A DNA stretch of 64,000 nucleotides, from positions 1,054,001-1,118,000 of the forward strand of contig NZ_CP145335.1 of assembly GCF_049568105.1 (NCBI RefSeq), read 5' to 3'. The notes beneath the pieces are model-generated. The model was not told the DNA's origin and searched no databases. It saw only the letters and a list, made by a program, of their open reading frames with translations. This document shows positions 53,241-60,532 of this stretch, piece after piece; position 1 is the first letter of the stretch; every line of letters begins with the position of its first letter. The position numbers and the translations under genes are program-made. The DNA comes from Salinisphaera sp049568105. Lineage in GTDB: Bacteria > Pseudomonadota > Gammaproteobacteria > Nevskiales > Salinisphaeraceae.

Positions 53241-54869
53241 TTAGGCCACGAAGAACACGACGAGGCCGATAAGGACCGACACCAGCAGGAACAACGGCAG
53301 GGTGGTTTTGAGCACGTCGCCTTCGCGGCCGAGGATGCCGGCGGTGGTGGTGCCAAGCAGGACGTTGCCCGGGGCGATCATATTGCCGGCGGCACCGCCC
53401 ACGGTCTGGGCTGCGAGAATGGCGGGCTTGCTGAGGCCCACGGCGGTGGCGGTCGAGGACTGGAACGAGCCGAACACCAGATTCGAAGCCAGATTCGAGC
53501 TGGTCATGAACGCGCCGAGCCCACCCACGAACGGCGCGAGCACGCCGTAATAGGGTCCGGTGGCCACCGCGACGCCGTGGGCCAGAACCTGCACCGCGCC
53601 GGCGCCGGCGAGCACTTTGGACATGGCGATCAAGGCCACGATCGCGATCGTCGAGGGTATGGCCTTTTCCAATGTGCCTTTGAGGATGCGGCTCAAACTG
53701 CCGGACTTGAGGGTCTGCATCCGCGAAAACGCGATATAGGCGATGACCGCGGCCGCCAGCAGGAAACTGCCGGGATGGGTGAGCACGCTGATCGAGGCCT
53801 GGCTGGCGTCGCTATGGAAACCTAGGCCGGTCAGGGTCGCAGGAAAACCAAGCGCGACCGACACATTGCCGAGTGCGTTTTTGACCGGCGGAATCAAGAG
53901 CACGCCGAAGGTCACAACGAGCAAGGCATAGTAAGGAATGAACGCTTGATGCAGCGTCATCGACGGCCGGCGAACTTCGGCAGCCCCGACCGAGTGGGCG
54001 CCAACGCCTGTAGCCCCGGTCTCGGCGTTTTGTCGATCTTCGGTAAAGATATGGCTGATGGCCGCACGTGGCTGGCGGTACATCGGCAGCCGACCGATCA
54101 AAAAGATCGCGATGAAGGCGGTGCTGGAGGCGATGAAGCCGTTGAGCACATCGCTCCAGGGCGCCAGCAGGACGGTCAGCCCGCCCTGGATGAGCGACAT
54201 GATGGCGATCGCGGGCAGGCCGCGTCGGATACCGCTCAAGCCGGCGTAGATCCAGCACACCAGCAGCCCACCCAGGATATTGAGCACCCAGATGAACGCT
54301 GCGGCATAGAGGGCCGTATGGGTGGCCGTGACCGGATCAAGCCCGGTGATTTGTTTCAGCCCCAACCAGGCGACGGCCAGTGTGCCGAAGGTGTTGTTCC
54401 AGGCATGGCCGATCAGCGGGATGATGACCGCATACAGAGGGCGAACCCCGATGCCGACCAACAGCGGCGCACAAACTGCGATCGGTACCCCGAAGCCGGT
54501 GACGCCCTGCAGGAAGGATGCGAATGCCCAGCCAAAAGCCAGCGTCTGGATCAATGGATCGGGCAGCAGCCGTGTGATGTGCCCGCGTAGCGGTTCGAAC
54601 GCCTGGCCTTCGCGTGTGACCTCATAGATCAGGATCGACGCCCAGACCACATAGAGCACGGTCAGGGCGCTCCAGGCGCCGGCCACGCTCTGAAAACCAA
54701 TGGCCTGCCAAGGCGATTGGAAATAGGTCGCGGCGACCACAACCGCCAGTAGCCAGGCGACCGGGCCGGCCTCGGCGATCCCCCAGCGCTGTACGAGCAT
54801 AAGGATGAGCAGAGCGGCCAGGGGCAGGAAGGCCAATGACCAGCTCGTGAGTGTGACGGGAATATCCAC
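53241..54869 (-). CDS. lctP: L-lactate permease (LctP family)
   Basis: Inner-membrane lactate/glycolate:proton symporter, 542 residues (E. coli LldP 551). About 12-14 membrane segments are seen. Family sequences include FGWAFASFLQGVTGFGVPIAVCAPLLVGIG, GHAWNNTFGTLAVAWLGLKQITGLD and the C-terminal PFVGGLGAFMTSSNLASNLVFGSFQSSTATAVGLSKPAILAAQTVGGAAGNMIAPGNVLLGTTTAGILGREGDVL. It starts 32 bases after the gamma-glutamyltransferase stop on the same strand. No lactate dehydrogenase genes are adjacent, so the true substrate may be another 2-hydroxy acid. Confidence 0.92.
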   Translation of the reverse strand: MDIPVTLTSWSLAFLPLAALLILMLVQRWGIAEAGPVAWLLAVVVAATYFQSPWQAIGFQSVAGAWSALTVLYVVWASILIYEVTREGQAFEPLRGHITRLLPDPLIQTLAFGWAFASFLQGVTGFGVPIAVCAPLLVGIGVRPLYAVIIPLIGHAWNNTFGTLAVAWLGLKQITGLDPVTATHTALYAAAFIWVLNILGGLLVCWIYAGLSGIRRGLPAIAIMSLIQGGLTVLLAPWSDVLNGFIASSTAFIAIFLIGRLPMYRQPRAAISHIFTEDRQNAETGATGVGAHSVGAAEVRRPSMTLHQAFIPYYALLVVTFGVLLIPPVKNALGNVSVALGFPATLTGLGFHSDASQASISVLTHPGSFLLAAAVIAYIAFSRMQTLKSGSLSRILKGTLEKAIPSTIAIVALIAMSKVLAGAGAVQVLAHGVAVATGPYYGVLAPFVGGLGAFMTSSNLASNLVFGSFQSSTATAVGLSKPAILAAQTVGGAAGNMIAPGNVLLGTTTAGILGREGDVLKTTLPLFLLVSVLIGLVVFFVA

Positions 54870-54901
54870 GAATCAGCTCCTGAATGTCTTTGGCAAATCG
54901 T

Positions 54902-56503
54902 TCACCAGCCGAGCGCGATGCCTTCGCCGCGCGGATCTGCGGCGCCCTGCAATAGCCCGGTGGTGGGATGGATATGAATGGCCGCGGCATGGCCCATGAC
55001 GCTGTCCCAGGCGCCCACGCGTTGTACGGCGTGGCCGCGTGTCGTCAGGTGAGCGTCGATCTCTGGGGCAAAACGCGATTCCACGCGCAGGGCGTCGGTG
55101 GCCGCGCCCCAGGTCCGGCCATAGAGCCAGCGCGGCGCATCGATAGCGCGCTGCGGATCCAGGCCGAAATCGGCAATGCGGTTTAGTAGGGCGGTGCTGG
55201 TCTGGGGCTGGCCTTCGCCGCCCATGGTTCCGTAGACCAGCCAGGGGCGGCCGTCGCGATAGGCCATGCCCGGCATCAGGGTATGGAACGAACGCTTGCC
55301 CGGTTCGAGCCGATTGACATGCGCCTCGTCGAGCGAAAAGAAAGCGCCGCGGTTCTGCAGCAATACACCGGTATCACCGGCGACGGTGGCCGCTCCCCAT
55401 TCGTGATAAAGGCTCTGGATGAGCGATACGGCGTTGCCCTGGCCGTCGACCACCATAGTGGCCGTGGTATCGCCGCCAGCGGCCTGGGCTTGATAACCGT
55501 TCGGCAGGTTCTGCTTGATGCGCTCGGCGCATTCGTCGGCGAACGCCTTGGACAGCAGTTGCGACAACGGTATGTCGTGGAAAATCGGGTCGGTAAGGTA
55601 TCGATCGCGAACCGCGAAGGCCTCGCGGGTCGCGGCGACGACCAGGTCGATGTACTCGGCCGATTCATCGCCGAGGGCGGCCACATCGAACTGCTCGAGG
55701 ATGTTCAGCACCAGCAGATGCGCGAAGCCCTGCGAGTTCGGCGGCGCCTGATAGCAATCCAGGCCGCGGTATGTGGTCGCAACCGGTGTCTCCCAGCTGC
55801 CATGGTGTTCAGCGAGGTCAGCGAGCGTCCACTCCTGGCCGGCGGCATTCAGATGCCGAACGATTTCGGCAGCGACCCCGCCTTCATAAAACCCGGCGCG
55901 GCCCGAGCGGGCGATGGTTTCCAGGGTGTCGGCCAAGGCCGGCTGGCGCATCATCTCCCCCGCGCTGGGGGCAAGGCCTTCGGGCAGAAACTGCTTCGCG
56001 GCCTGCGTGCATTGGCCCAGCGCCTGGGCCGCTTCGGCGGTGAAGCGGGCCTGCGATTCGCCGACTGGATAACCGTGACGGGCATGGCCGATCGCCGGTT
56101 CGAGCAGGGTCGTCAATGGGAGGCGGCCGTATCGCGCATGTGCCATGCACCAGCTGTCCACGGCGCCCGGTACGGTCAGCGCGGCTAACGGCCCGCGTAG
56201 CGGGATCGCATCCAATTCGCGAGATCGATACCACTGCCGGGTGGCAGCGCCGATCGCTCGTCCCGAGCCATTGAGTGCGATCGGCGAGGTCGATCCGTGC
56301 GGGTGAATCAGCCAGAACGCATCGCCGCCGATCCCGGTCATATGGGGAAAGACCACGCCCAGGGTGGCATTGACTGCGATGGCAGCGTCGACTGCCGAGC
56401 CGCCCTGACGCAGGATATCCTGTCCGGCCGCGGTCGCCAGATAATGGGGAGAGCAGACCATGCCGTGAAACGACATGGCAGTGGGGCGTGTCGGGTGCTG
56501 CAT
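54902..56503 (-). CDS. Gamma-glutamyltransferase-family protein
   Basis: A 533-residue Ntn-hydrolase of the GGT/YwrD group. The catalytic Thr of the self-cleaving precursor is Thr346 in GGDTTATMVVDGQGNAVSLIQSL. Other landmarks are VDAAIAVNATLGVVFPHMTGIGGDAFWLIH in the large subunit and SFHTLMPGMAYRDGRPWLVYGTMGGEGQPQTSTALLNR with the GG pair. No signal peptide is visible, so this is the cytoplasmic branch rather than E. coli periplasmic Ggt. ATG 56503 gives the compact start MQHPTRPTAM; ATG 56572 adds 23 residues without a ribosome-binding site. It may hydrolyse or transfer gamma-glutamyl groups or act on related amides. Confidence 0.88.
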   Translation of the reverse strand: MQHPTRPTAMSFHGMVCSPHYLATAAGQDILRQGGSAVDAAIAVNATLGVVFPHMTGIGGDAFWLIHPHGSTSPIALNGSGRAIGAATRQWYRSRELDAIPLRGPLAALTVPGAVDSWCMAHARYGRLPLTTLLEPAIGHARHGYPVGESQARFTAEAAQALGQCTQAAKQFLPEGLAPSAGEMMRQPALADTLETIARSGRAGFYEGGVAAEIVRHLNAAGQEWTLADLAEHHGSWETPVATTYRGLDCYQAPPNSQGFAHLLVLNILEQFDVAALGDESAEYIDLVVAATREAFAVRDRYLTDPIFHDIPLSQLLSKAFADECAERIKQNLPNGYQAQAAGGDTTATMVVDGQGNAVSLIQSLYHEWGAATVAGDTGVLLQNRGAFFSLDEAHVNRLEPGKRSFHTLMPGMAYRDGRPWLVYGTMGGEGQPQTSTALLNRIADFGLDPQRAIDAPRWLYGRTWGAATDALRVESRFAPEIDAHLTTRGHAVQRVGAWDSVMGHAAAIHIHPTTGLLQGAADPRGEGIALGW

Positions 56504-56825
56504 GGTGATCGGTCTACCGTTGGGTGCTCTGACTAGGCGCGATCGAGAAATCGACCCGTCTGGCATGCTCATGAGAAATAAAAGGCAATATCCATGCCCT
56601 TGTATAAAAATCGGATCCTCTAGGCGCTCTAGGGCATAGGATAAAAAGCTGCTTTAATTGATATATCCGTATTTTTAAAAATATTAAGAAGCGGTTTGAT
56701 AATCTATTTATACTGCGCACTAAAAGACGGTGTATGAGCGAGTTTTATTGATTTAGATTGGTTTTTTTGGAGTCTGGTCGAAAGGTATTTGAAAGCCGAG
56801 CCTTGCGTCGCCGAGTGCGCATGTT
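56504..56825. other. AT-rich intergenic region upstream of the GGT gene
   Basis: About 320 bases, clearly poorer in G and C than the rest of the window, especially 56635-56775 (runs such as gtatttttaaaaatattaag). No gene is supported. The segment likely holds the promoter for the GGT-lactate permease run. A 12-base reverse copy of the motif tgccctagagcg lies at 56625-56636. Confidence 0.5.
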
Positions 56826-57356
56826 TTAGCCAAGGAAAAGCGCGCCATAGCCGAGGCCGAGACAGACCACAAAAGCCGGATGGATGCGGGTGCCCAATAG
56901 CAGTGCTGCTGCGACTGCGCCGATGCCCAGGGTTTGCCAGAGCCCGGCGCCGTCCATGCCTTCGATAAAAAACGACACCACGAGATACCCCATGAGCACG
57001 GTGATCACTGGCCGGACCCATTGGCTCATCGACTTGACCTTGATCGAGTCGCGATAGCGATACAGCACGCCGATCGCGCACAGCATGAGAATCAGCGAGG
57101 GCGCCACGGTGCCGAACAGGGCGATAAGCGCGCCGGGCACGCCGGCCACGTCGTAGCCGATATAGCCGGCCATCTTGGTCGCGATCGGGCTGGGCAGGGC
57201 ATTGCCGAGCGCCAGGGTCTGGGCGAACTGCTCGGAGGACAGCCACCCGTAATGACCGACGACCTCGTTCTCGATCAGCGGGATGATGGCCGGGCCGCCG
57301 CCGTAGCCGATGATGTTCGGCACGAAGAACGCTAAAAACAGATGCCAGTAGATCAT
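56826..57356 (-). CDS. Chromate transporter, short CHR protein (second half)
   Basis: A 176-residue, single-domain CHR-family membrane protein with the signature NIIGYGGGPAIIPLIENEVV, then LALGNALPSPIATKMAGYIGYDVAGVPGALIALFGTVAPSLILM. About five membrane helices are predicted. Its start overlaps the stop of the first CHR gene by four bases. Short CHR proteins act as a pair to do what one long ChrA does, exporting chromate or a similar oxyanion, although some homologues may carry other anions. Confidence 0.9.
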   Translation of the reverse strand: MIYWHLFLAFFVPNIIGYGGGPAIIPLIENEVVGHYGWLSSEQFAQTLALGNALPSPIATKMAGYIGYDVAGVPGALIALFGTVAPSLILMLCAIGVLYRYRDSIKVKSMSQWVRPVITVLMGYLVVSFFIEGMDGAGLWQTLGIGAVAAALLLGTRIHPAFVVCLGLGYGALFLG

Positions 57357-57967
57357 GAGCCGCTCCGGCTTGGGCCGTCTTCACCGGAGGCGTTCGAGGC
57401 AGTGTTCGAATCCTTGCTCGGGCTGGCTGGCTCGGGGCGCAGCAGGGCACCGATCAGCAAGGCACCGATCACCAACCCTGGGTGGATGCCTAGGCCGTAG
57501 ATCAGGCCGGCCGATGCCAGCGCCATGCTGCCGGCCACCAGCCAGCCAAGCGAGGCGCGGGATTTTTCCCAGAAATCCCAACTCAGTTTGAGCATCATGA
57601 TCATGACCACCGGCACCACGCCCTGGCCCATGCCGGCGATCCAGCGCTCGTCGCGATGGCTCATATACAAGCCGAGCAAGGCGATCATGGCCACCACACA
57701 GGGCAGGGTGACGGCGAGTACGGCGCCGAGGGCGCCGGCGTAGCCGCCGACCCGGTGGCCGATAGTGCCGGCCATCTTGGTGGCGATCGGTCCGGGCAAG
57801 GTATTGCCGATCGCCAGCACGTCCGAGAATTCGGTATCCGACATCCAGCGATAACGCTCGACCACTTCGGCGTGCACCAACGGAATCATCGACGGTCCGC
57901 CGCCAAAGCCGAGCAGGCCGATTCTTGTGAAGGCCAGCACGAGCTGACCTTGTTTCTGCCAATCCAT
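57353..57967 (-). CDS. Chromate transporter, short CHR protein (first half)
   Basis: A 204-residue single-domain CHR-family protein, partner of the following gene. The signature is LGFGGGPSMIPLVHAEVVERY, then IGNTLPGPIATKMAGTIGHRVGGYAGALGAVLAVTLPCVVAM. ATG 57967 has GAGG four bases upstream and is preferred over ATG 58006. It heads a minus-strand run that continues through the second CHR gene; the GGT gene after it is separated by an AT-rich gap, so may have its own promoter. A GntR regulator lies divergent, 576 bases away, with repeat B in between. Confidence 0.9.
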   Translation of the reverse strand: MDWQKQGQLVLAFTRIGLLGFGGGPSMIPLVHAEVVERYRWMSDTEFSDVLAIGNTLPGPIATKMAGTIGHRVGGYAGALGAVLAVTLPCVVAMIALLGLYMSHRDERWIAGMGQGVVPVVMIMMLKLSWDFWEKSRASLGWLVAGSMALASAGLIYGLGIHPGLVIGALLIGALLRPEPASPSKDSNTASNASGEDGPSRSGS

Positions 57968-58080
57968 AGCGCCTCGATGGGAGCGGGTGATCGCTTCGGC
58001 CGGCATGATCGGCCCAGCCCTTCCGGATCGGTGTTGTTACACCGGAGTAGAGCGTGCGGCCATCAATATCGACAAATCGA

Positions 58081-58097
58081 ATAAAAATCGATTTTAT
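58081..58097. promoter_or_regulatory. AT-rich palindrome upstream of the CHR genes
   Basis: ataaaaatcgattttat is a near-perfect palindrome centred on ATCGAT, extended at low stringency by cga and tcg on either side. It lies 114 bases upstream of the CHR start in otherwise GC-rich DNA. It could be an operator for the divergent GntR regulator or a promoter feature; the sequence alone does not decide. Confidence 0.4.
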
Positions 58098-58251
58098 TTT
58101 CGAATATGGATTTGCAAGGATCGTGCCCAGAGCCGGGCCTATCCGGATAACGCGTCTGTATCAGCAAGCGAAGACTTGGGGGCGTCGTCACGAGATACGC
58201 TGCTAACATCCGCGGCCTGCGCCTTGCCTAACCTGATGGGCGGGCATCATT

Positions 58252-58440
58252 CGACGACGCGCCCTAGAGCGCGTTGAGGTTTCGTGCGAGCCCTGGGTCT
58301 GAAAGGTTGTGCCCTAAATCGTGTCGGGTCGGATGACGAGCCTTGATCGTGGCACGCCCAGAACCGGCGGCTCGCGCCTTGCCCGCCACGATTTAGGGCG
58401 ACAAAGCGGCGCTCGGACGACACCGCAATACGACCTGGGA
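58252..58440. repeat. MITE-like palindromic element, copy B
   Basis: It starts with the short motif cgacgacgcgccctagagcg, then the left arm CCTAGAGCGCGTTGAGGTTT. Its right end, read in complement, has CCAGGTCGTATTGCGGTGTC. The inner arms GCCCTAAATCGTG (58311-58323) and CACGATTTAGGGC (58387-58399) are perfect inverted repeats with CGGG/CCCG extensions. Its inner sequence matches copy A near 52722-52844. About 190 bases, no coding capacity. It sits between the CHR and GntR genes. Confidence 0.75.
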
Positions 58441-58543
58441 CCGACGAGCCGCGAAGCCATCTGGGTCAAGGCTTGCAATGCCGATAGTGGCTCGCAAGCA
58501 AACGCTTCAATTATGCTGGTATGTTTGGAAACGCTTGGCCGCC

Positions 58544-59197
58544 ATGACCGACGAGTCGCGCTGGAACCTCTACCATAGCCTGCGCCGCGATCTGATCGAC
58601 GGTCGCTTCGAGGCCGGCCAGAAGCTCGCCATAGGCGCCTTAAAGGAGCGGTACGGCGTTGGCCTGAGCCCATTGCGCGAAGCACTCAACCGATTGGCGG
58701 CCACGGGCCTGCTCGATCAATCCCATCAGCGTGGTTTTCGTGTGCCGGAGCTATCCCACGATAGCCTGGACGACGTGGCCAATCTCCGACGCGAGCTTGA
58801 AGGTCAGGCGCTCGCCCAGGCGATCGAGCAAGGCGATCAGGAATGGGAGGTTTCATTGGTCGCTGCACTGCATCGACTCAAACAGGCCGAGCCTATGTTC
58901 GATTCCAGTGCACATGATCAATGGGAACAAAGACATTCGGATTTTCATCGGGCACTGATCGCTGGCTGCGGTTCGCGCTGGCGGCTGCGTTTTATCGAAC
59001 AGCTCCATGATCAATTCGATCGCTACCGGCGTTCGGCGCCCAAGATCGAGCGTCGCCGGGAAAAACTGGATGATCAGCATGCCAAGCTGGCCGAGTATGC
59101 CTTGGCGCGCGATAGCGAAAGCGCCTGTGCGTTGTTGGACGAACATATCCGGCTGTCGTGGCGAGTCGCGATAACCAGCCTGCCGGAGGCCGAATAG
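58544..59197 (+). CDS. GntR-family regulator (FadR/FCD subfamily)
   Basis: A 217-residue regulator. The winged-helix part is LYHSLRRDLIDGRFEAGQKLAIGALKERYGVGLSPLREALNRLAATGLLDQSHQRGFRVPEL. It is followed by an FCD ligand domain with helices LDDVANLRRELEGQALAQAIEQ and HSDFHRALIAGCGSRWRLRFIEQLHDQFDRYRR, where Asp/His residues would bind a metal. Resembles CsiR/GabC-type members. Divergent from the CHR genes and, given the FCD ligands (lactate, glutarate and other carboxylates), it may control the lactate permease-GGT run. ATG 58544 is used. Confidence 0.9.
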   Translation: MTDESRWNLYHSLRRDLIDGRFEAGQKLAIGALKERYGVGLSPLREALNRLAATGLLDQSHQRGFRVPELSHDSLDDVANLRRELEGQALAQAIEQGDQEWEVSLVAALHRLKQAEPMFDSSAHDQWEQRHSDFHRALIAGCGSRWRLRFIEQLHDQFDRYRRSAPKIERRREKLDDQHAKLAEYALARDSESACALLDEHIRLSWRVAITSLPEAE

Positions 59198-59647
59198 AAG
59201 GCAGGCCATGGTGATATACCGCCATTCCGGCCGGGGGCAGGCTCGTGCACGGCAGAATAGTTTCGGTCGTACGAGATGGCGACGGTCAGGCCGGCGTGGA
59301 CCGGCCTAACCTGGATACGTCGGCGGCGAAGCAGCGTCTTTGATGCCGAGAATAGAAACCTTGGCGTAGCCTTTGCGAGGTCGGGCGCCGTATTGGCGCT
59401 CCGAATTATGGCGGGTCAGGCGCGTGCCGTGGCCCGATCATAGGGGCCACGCCGCCGGCCGCGATCGGATAGCGACGTTCGGAGCTTCGGCGCCAGGGCT
59501 GCCGGGCTGCGATTCTATATGGCCGTTCGTTTGCGGTCGCGCGGCTATGCCGCGCGCGCTGCCTTCGGCAAGCAGTCAAATAGCCCTGGGTACGGTTTTG
59601 TGTGAAGGCTCGATATGCCCTGGGCCAGCCAATGCTTCGGCAAATGG
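59198..59647. other. Intergenic region between gntR and rsxB
   Basis: 450 bases between the convergent GntR gene and rsxB, with no supported gene. Three compact hairpins are visible: AGGCCGG/CCGGCCT near 59290-59310, GTGGCCC/GGGCCAC near 59430-59451 and GCGCGGC/GCCGCGC near 59548-59566. None is followed by a T-run. One may end gntR. Confidence 0.4.
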
Positions 59648-60307
59648 TCAGTCTTGCCGTTGGCCTCGCTTGGCCTTGGCTCGGGCGATCGCATCGGCAA
59701 TGGTCGATTTCTTGGCGGCCGAGGTGGCCGCAGCGTCCTCGCGGGCATCGTAGGTCGACTCGTGGCGATTCGCGCGGCGCTGGCGCGTGGTGTTGCGATT
59801 GAGCCGTTGCTGTCGGGCTTCAAACAGACGCCGGGCGCGGGCAGCGCGTTCGGCATCGATCGGCCGCTCGGGCGGCCATAGCGGCTGGCCGGTTTCGGGC
59901 GTCGATTCCGGCATGTCGATGCAGTCGACCGGGCAGGCCGGCACACAGAGTTCGCAGCCGGTGCAGTCGGCCTCGATCACGGTATGCATCTGCTTGGCCG
60001 CGCCGATGATGGCATCGGTTGGGCAGACCTGGATACAGCGGGTGCAGCCGATGCATTCGTCTTCGCGGATGAACGCAACCTTGGCCACGCTGGCGTCGCC
60101 GCACTCCGGTTCCAGCGGTTTGGGCTCGATGCCGGTCAGCTCGGCCAGGTTGTCGATCGTGGCTGGCCCGCCCGGCGGGCAGCGGTTGATATCGGTTTCG
60201 CCGGCGGCGATCGCCTCGGCATAGGGCCGACAGCCGTCATAACCACAGCGCCGGCACTGGGTCTGAGGCAGTAGGGCATCGATAGCGTCGACTGAAGCGT
60301 CGGTCAT
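59648..60307 (-). CDS. rsxB: RsxB/RnfB-type ferredoxin, no membrane anchor
   Basis: A 219-residue iron-sulfur protein of the RnfB family. The N-terminal 4Fe-4S motif is CRRCGYDGCRPYAEAI with a later CPPGG, and two ferredoxin clusters follow in CIGCTRCIQVCPTDAIIGA and CTGCELCVPACPVDCI. The usual N-terminal membrane helix of E. coli RsxB is missing: the protein begins right at the first cluster. The C-terminal 60 residues are basic, with Arg/Ala/Lys, and absent in E. coli. No rsxA, C, D, G or E is next to it. It may therefore be a soluble ferredoxin with another electron partner. It lies 225 bases past metG, same strand. Confidence 0.88.
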   Translation of the reverse strand: MTDASVDAIDALLPQTQCRRCGYDGCRPYAEAIAAGETDINRCPPGGPATIDNLAELTGIEPKPLEPECGDASVAKVAFIREDECIGCTRCIQVCPTDAIIGAAKQMHTVIEADCTGCELCVPACPVDCIDMPESTPETGQPLWPPERPIDAERAARARRLFEARQQRLNRNTTRQRRANRHESTYDAREDAAATSAAKKSTIADAIARAKAKRGQRQD

Positions 60308-60532
60308 GTTCGGATCGCGAGGCGCTTGCTAAAACGGTTCATCCGCGGATGACGCCAAAGGCATAGATCAAAGCACACCAGGTCGTGCCGGTGCATGCCG
60401 AAACCCTATGGCTGTGGCCGCGGGGGGTGAGCCCGCGCGCCACTCCTTAATAATCTGTGACATCTCTGTCATCGGTGGGATGCATTGGCGAACAAAGTAT
60501 CGTAGCCCGACATTCACGCCGGGTTTGCCGAT

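Noticed and set aside
59287..59566. Hairpins between gntR and rsxB considered as tRNA or small RNA
   Set aside because: None folds as a tRNA cloverleaf, and none has a terminator T-run or promoter context.
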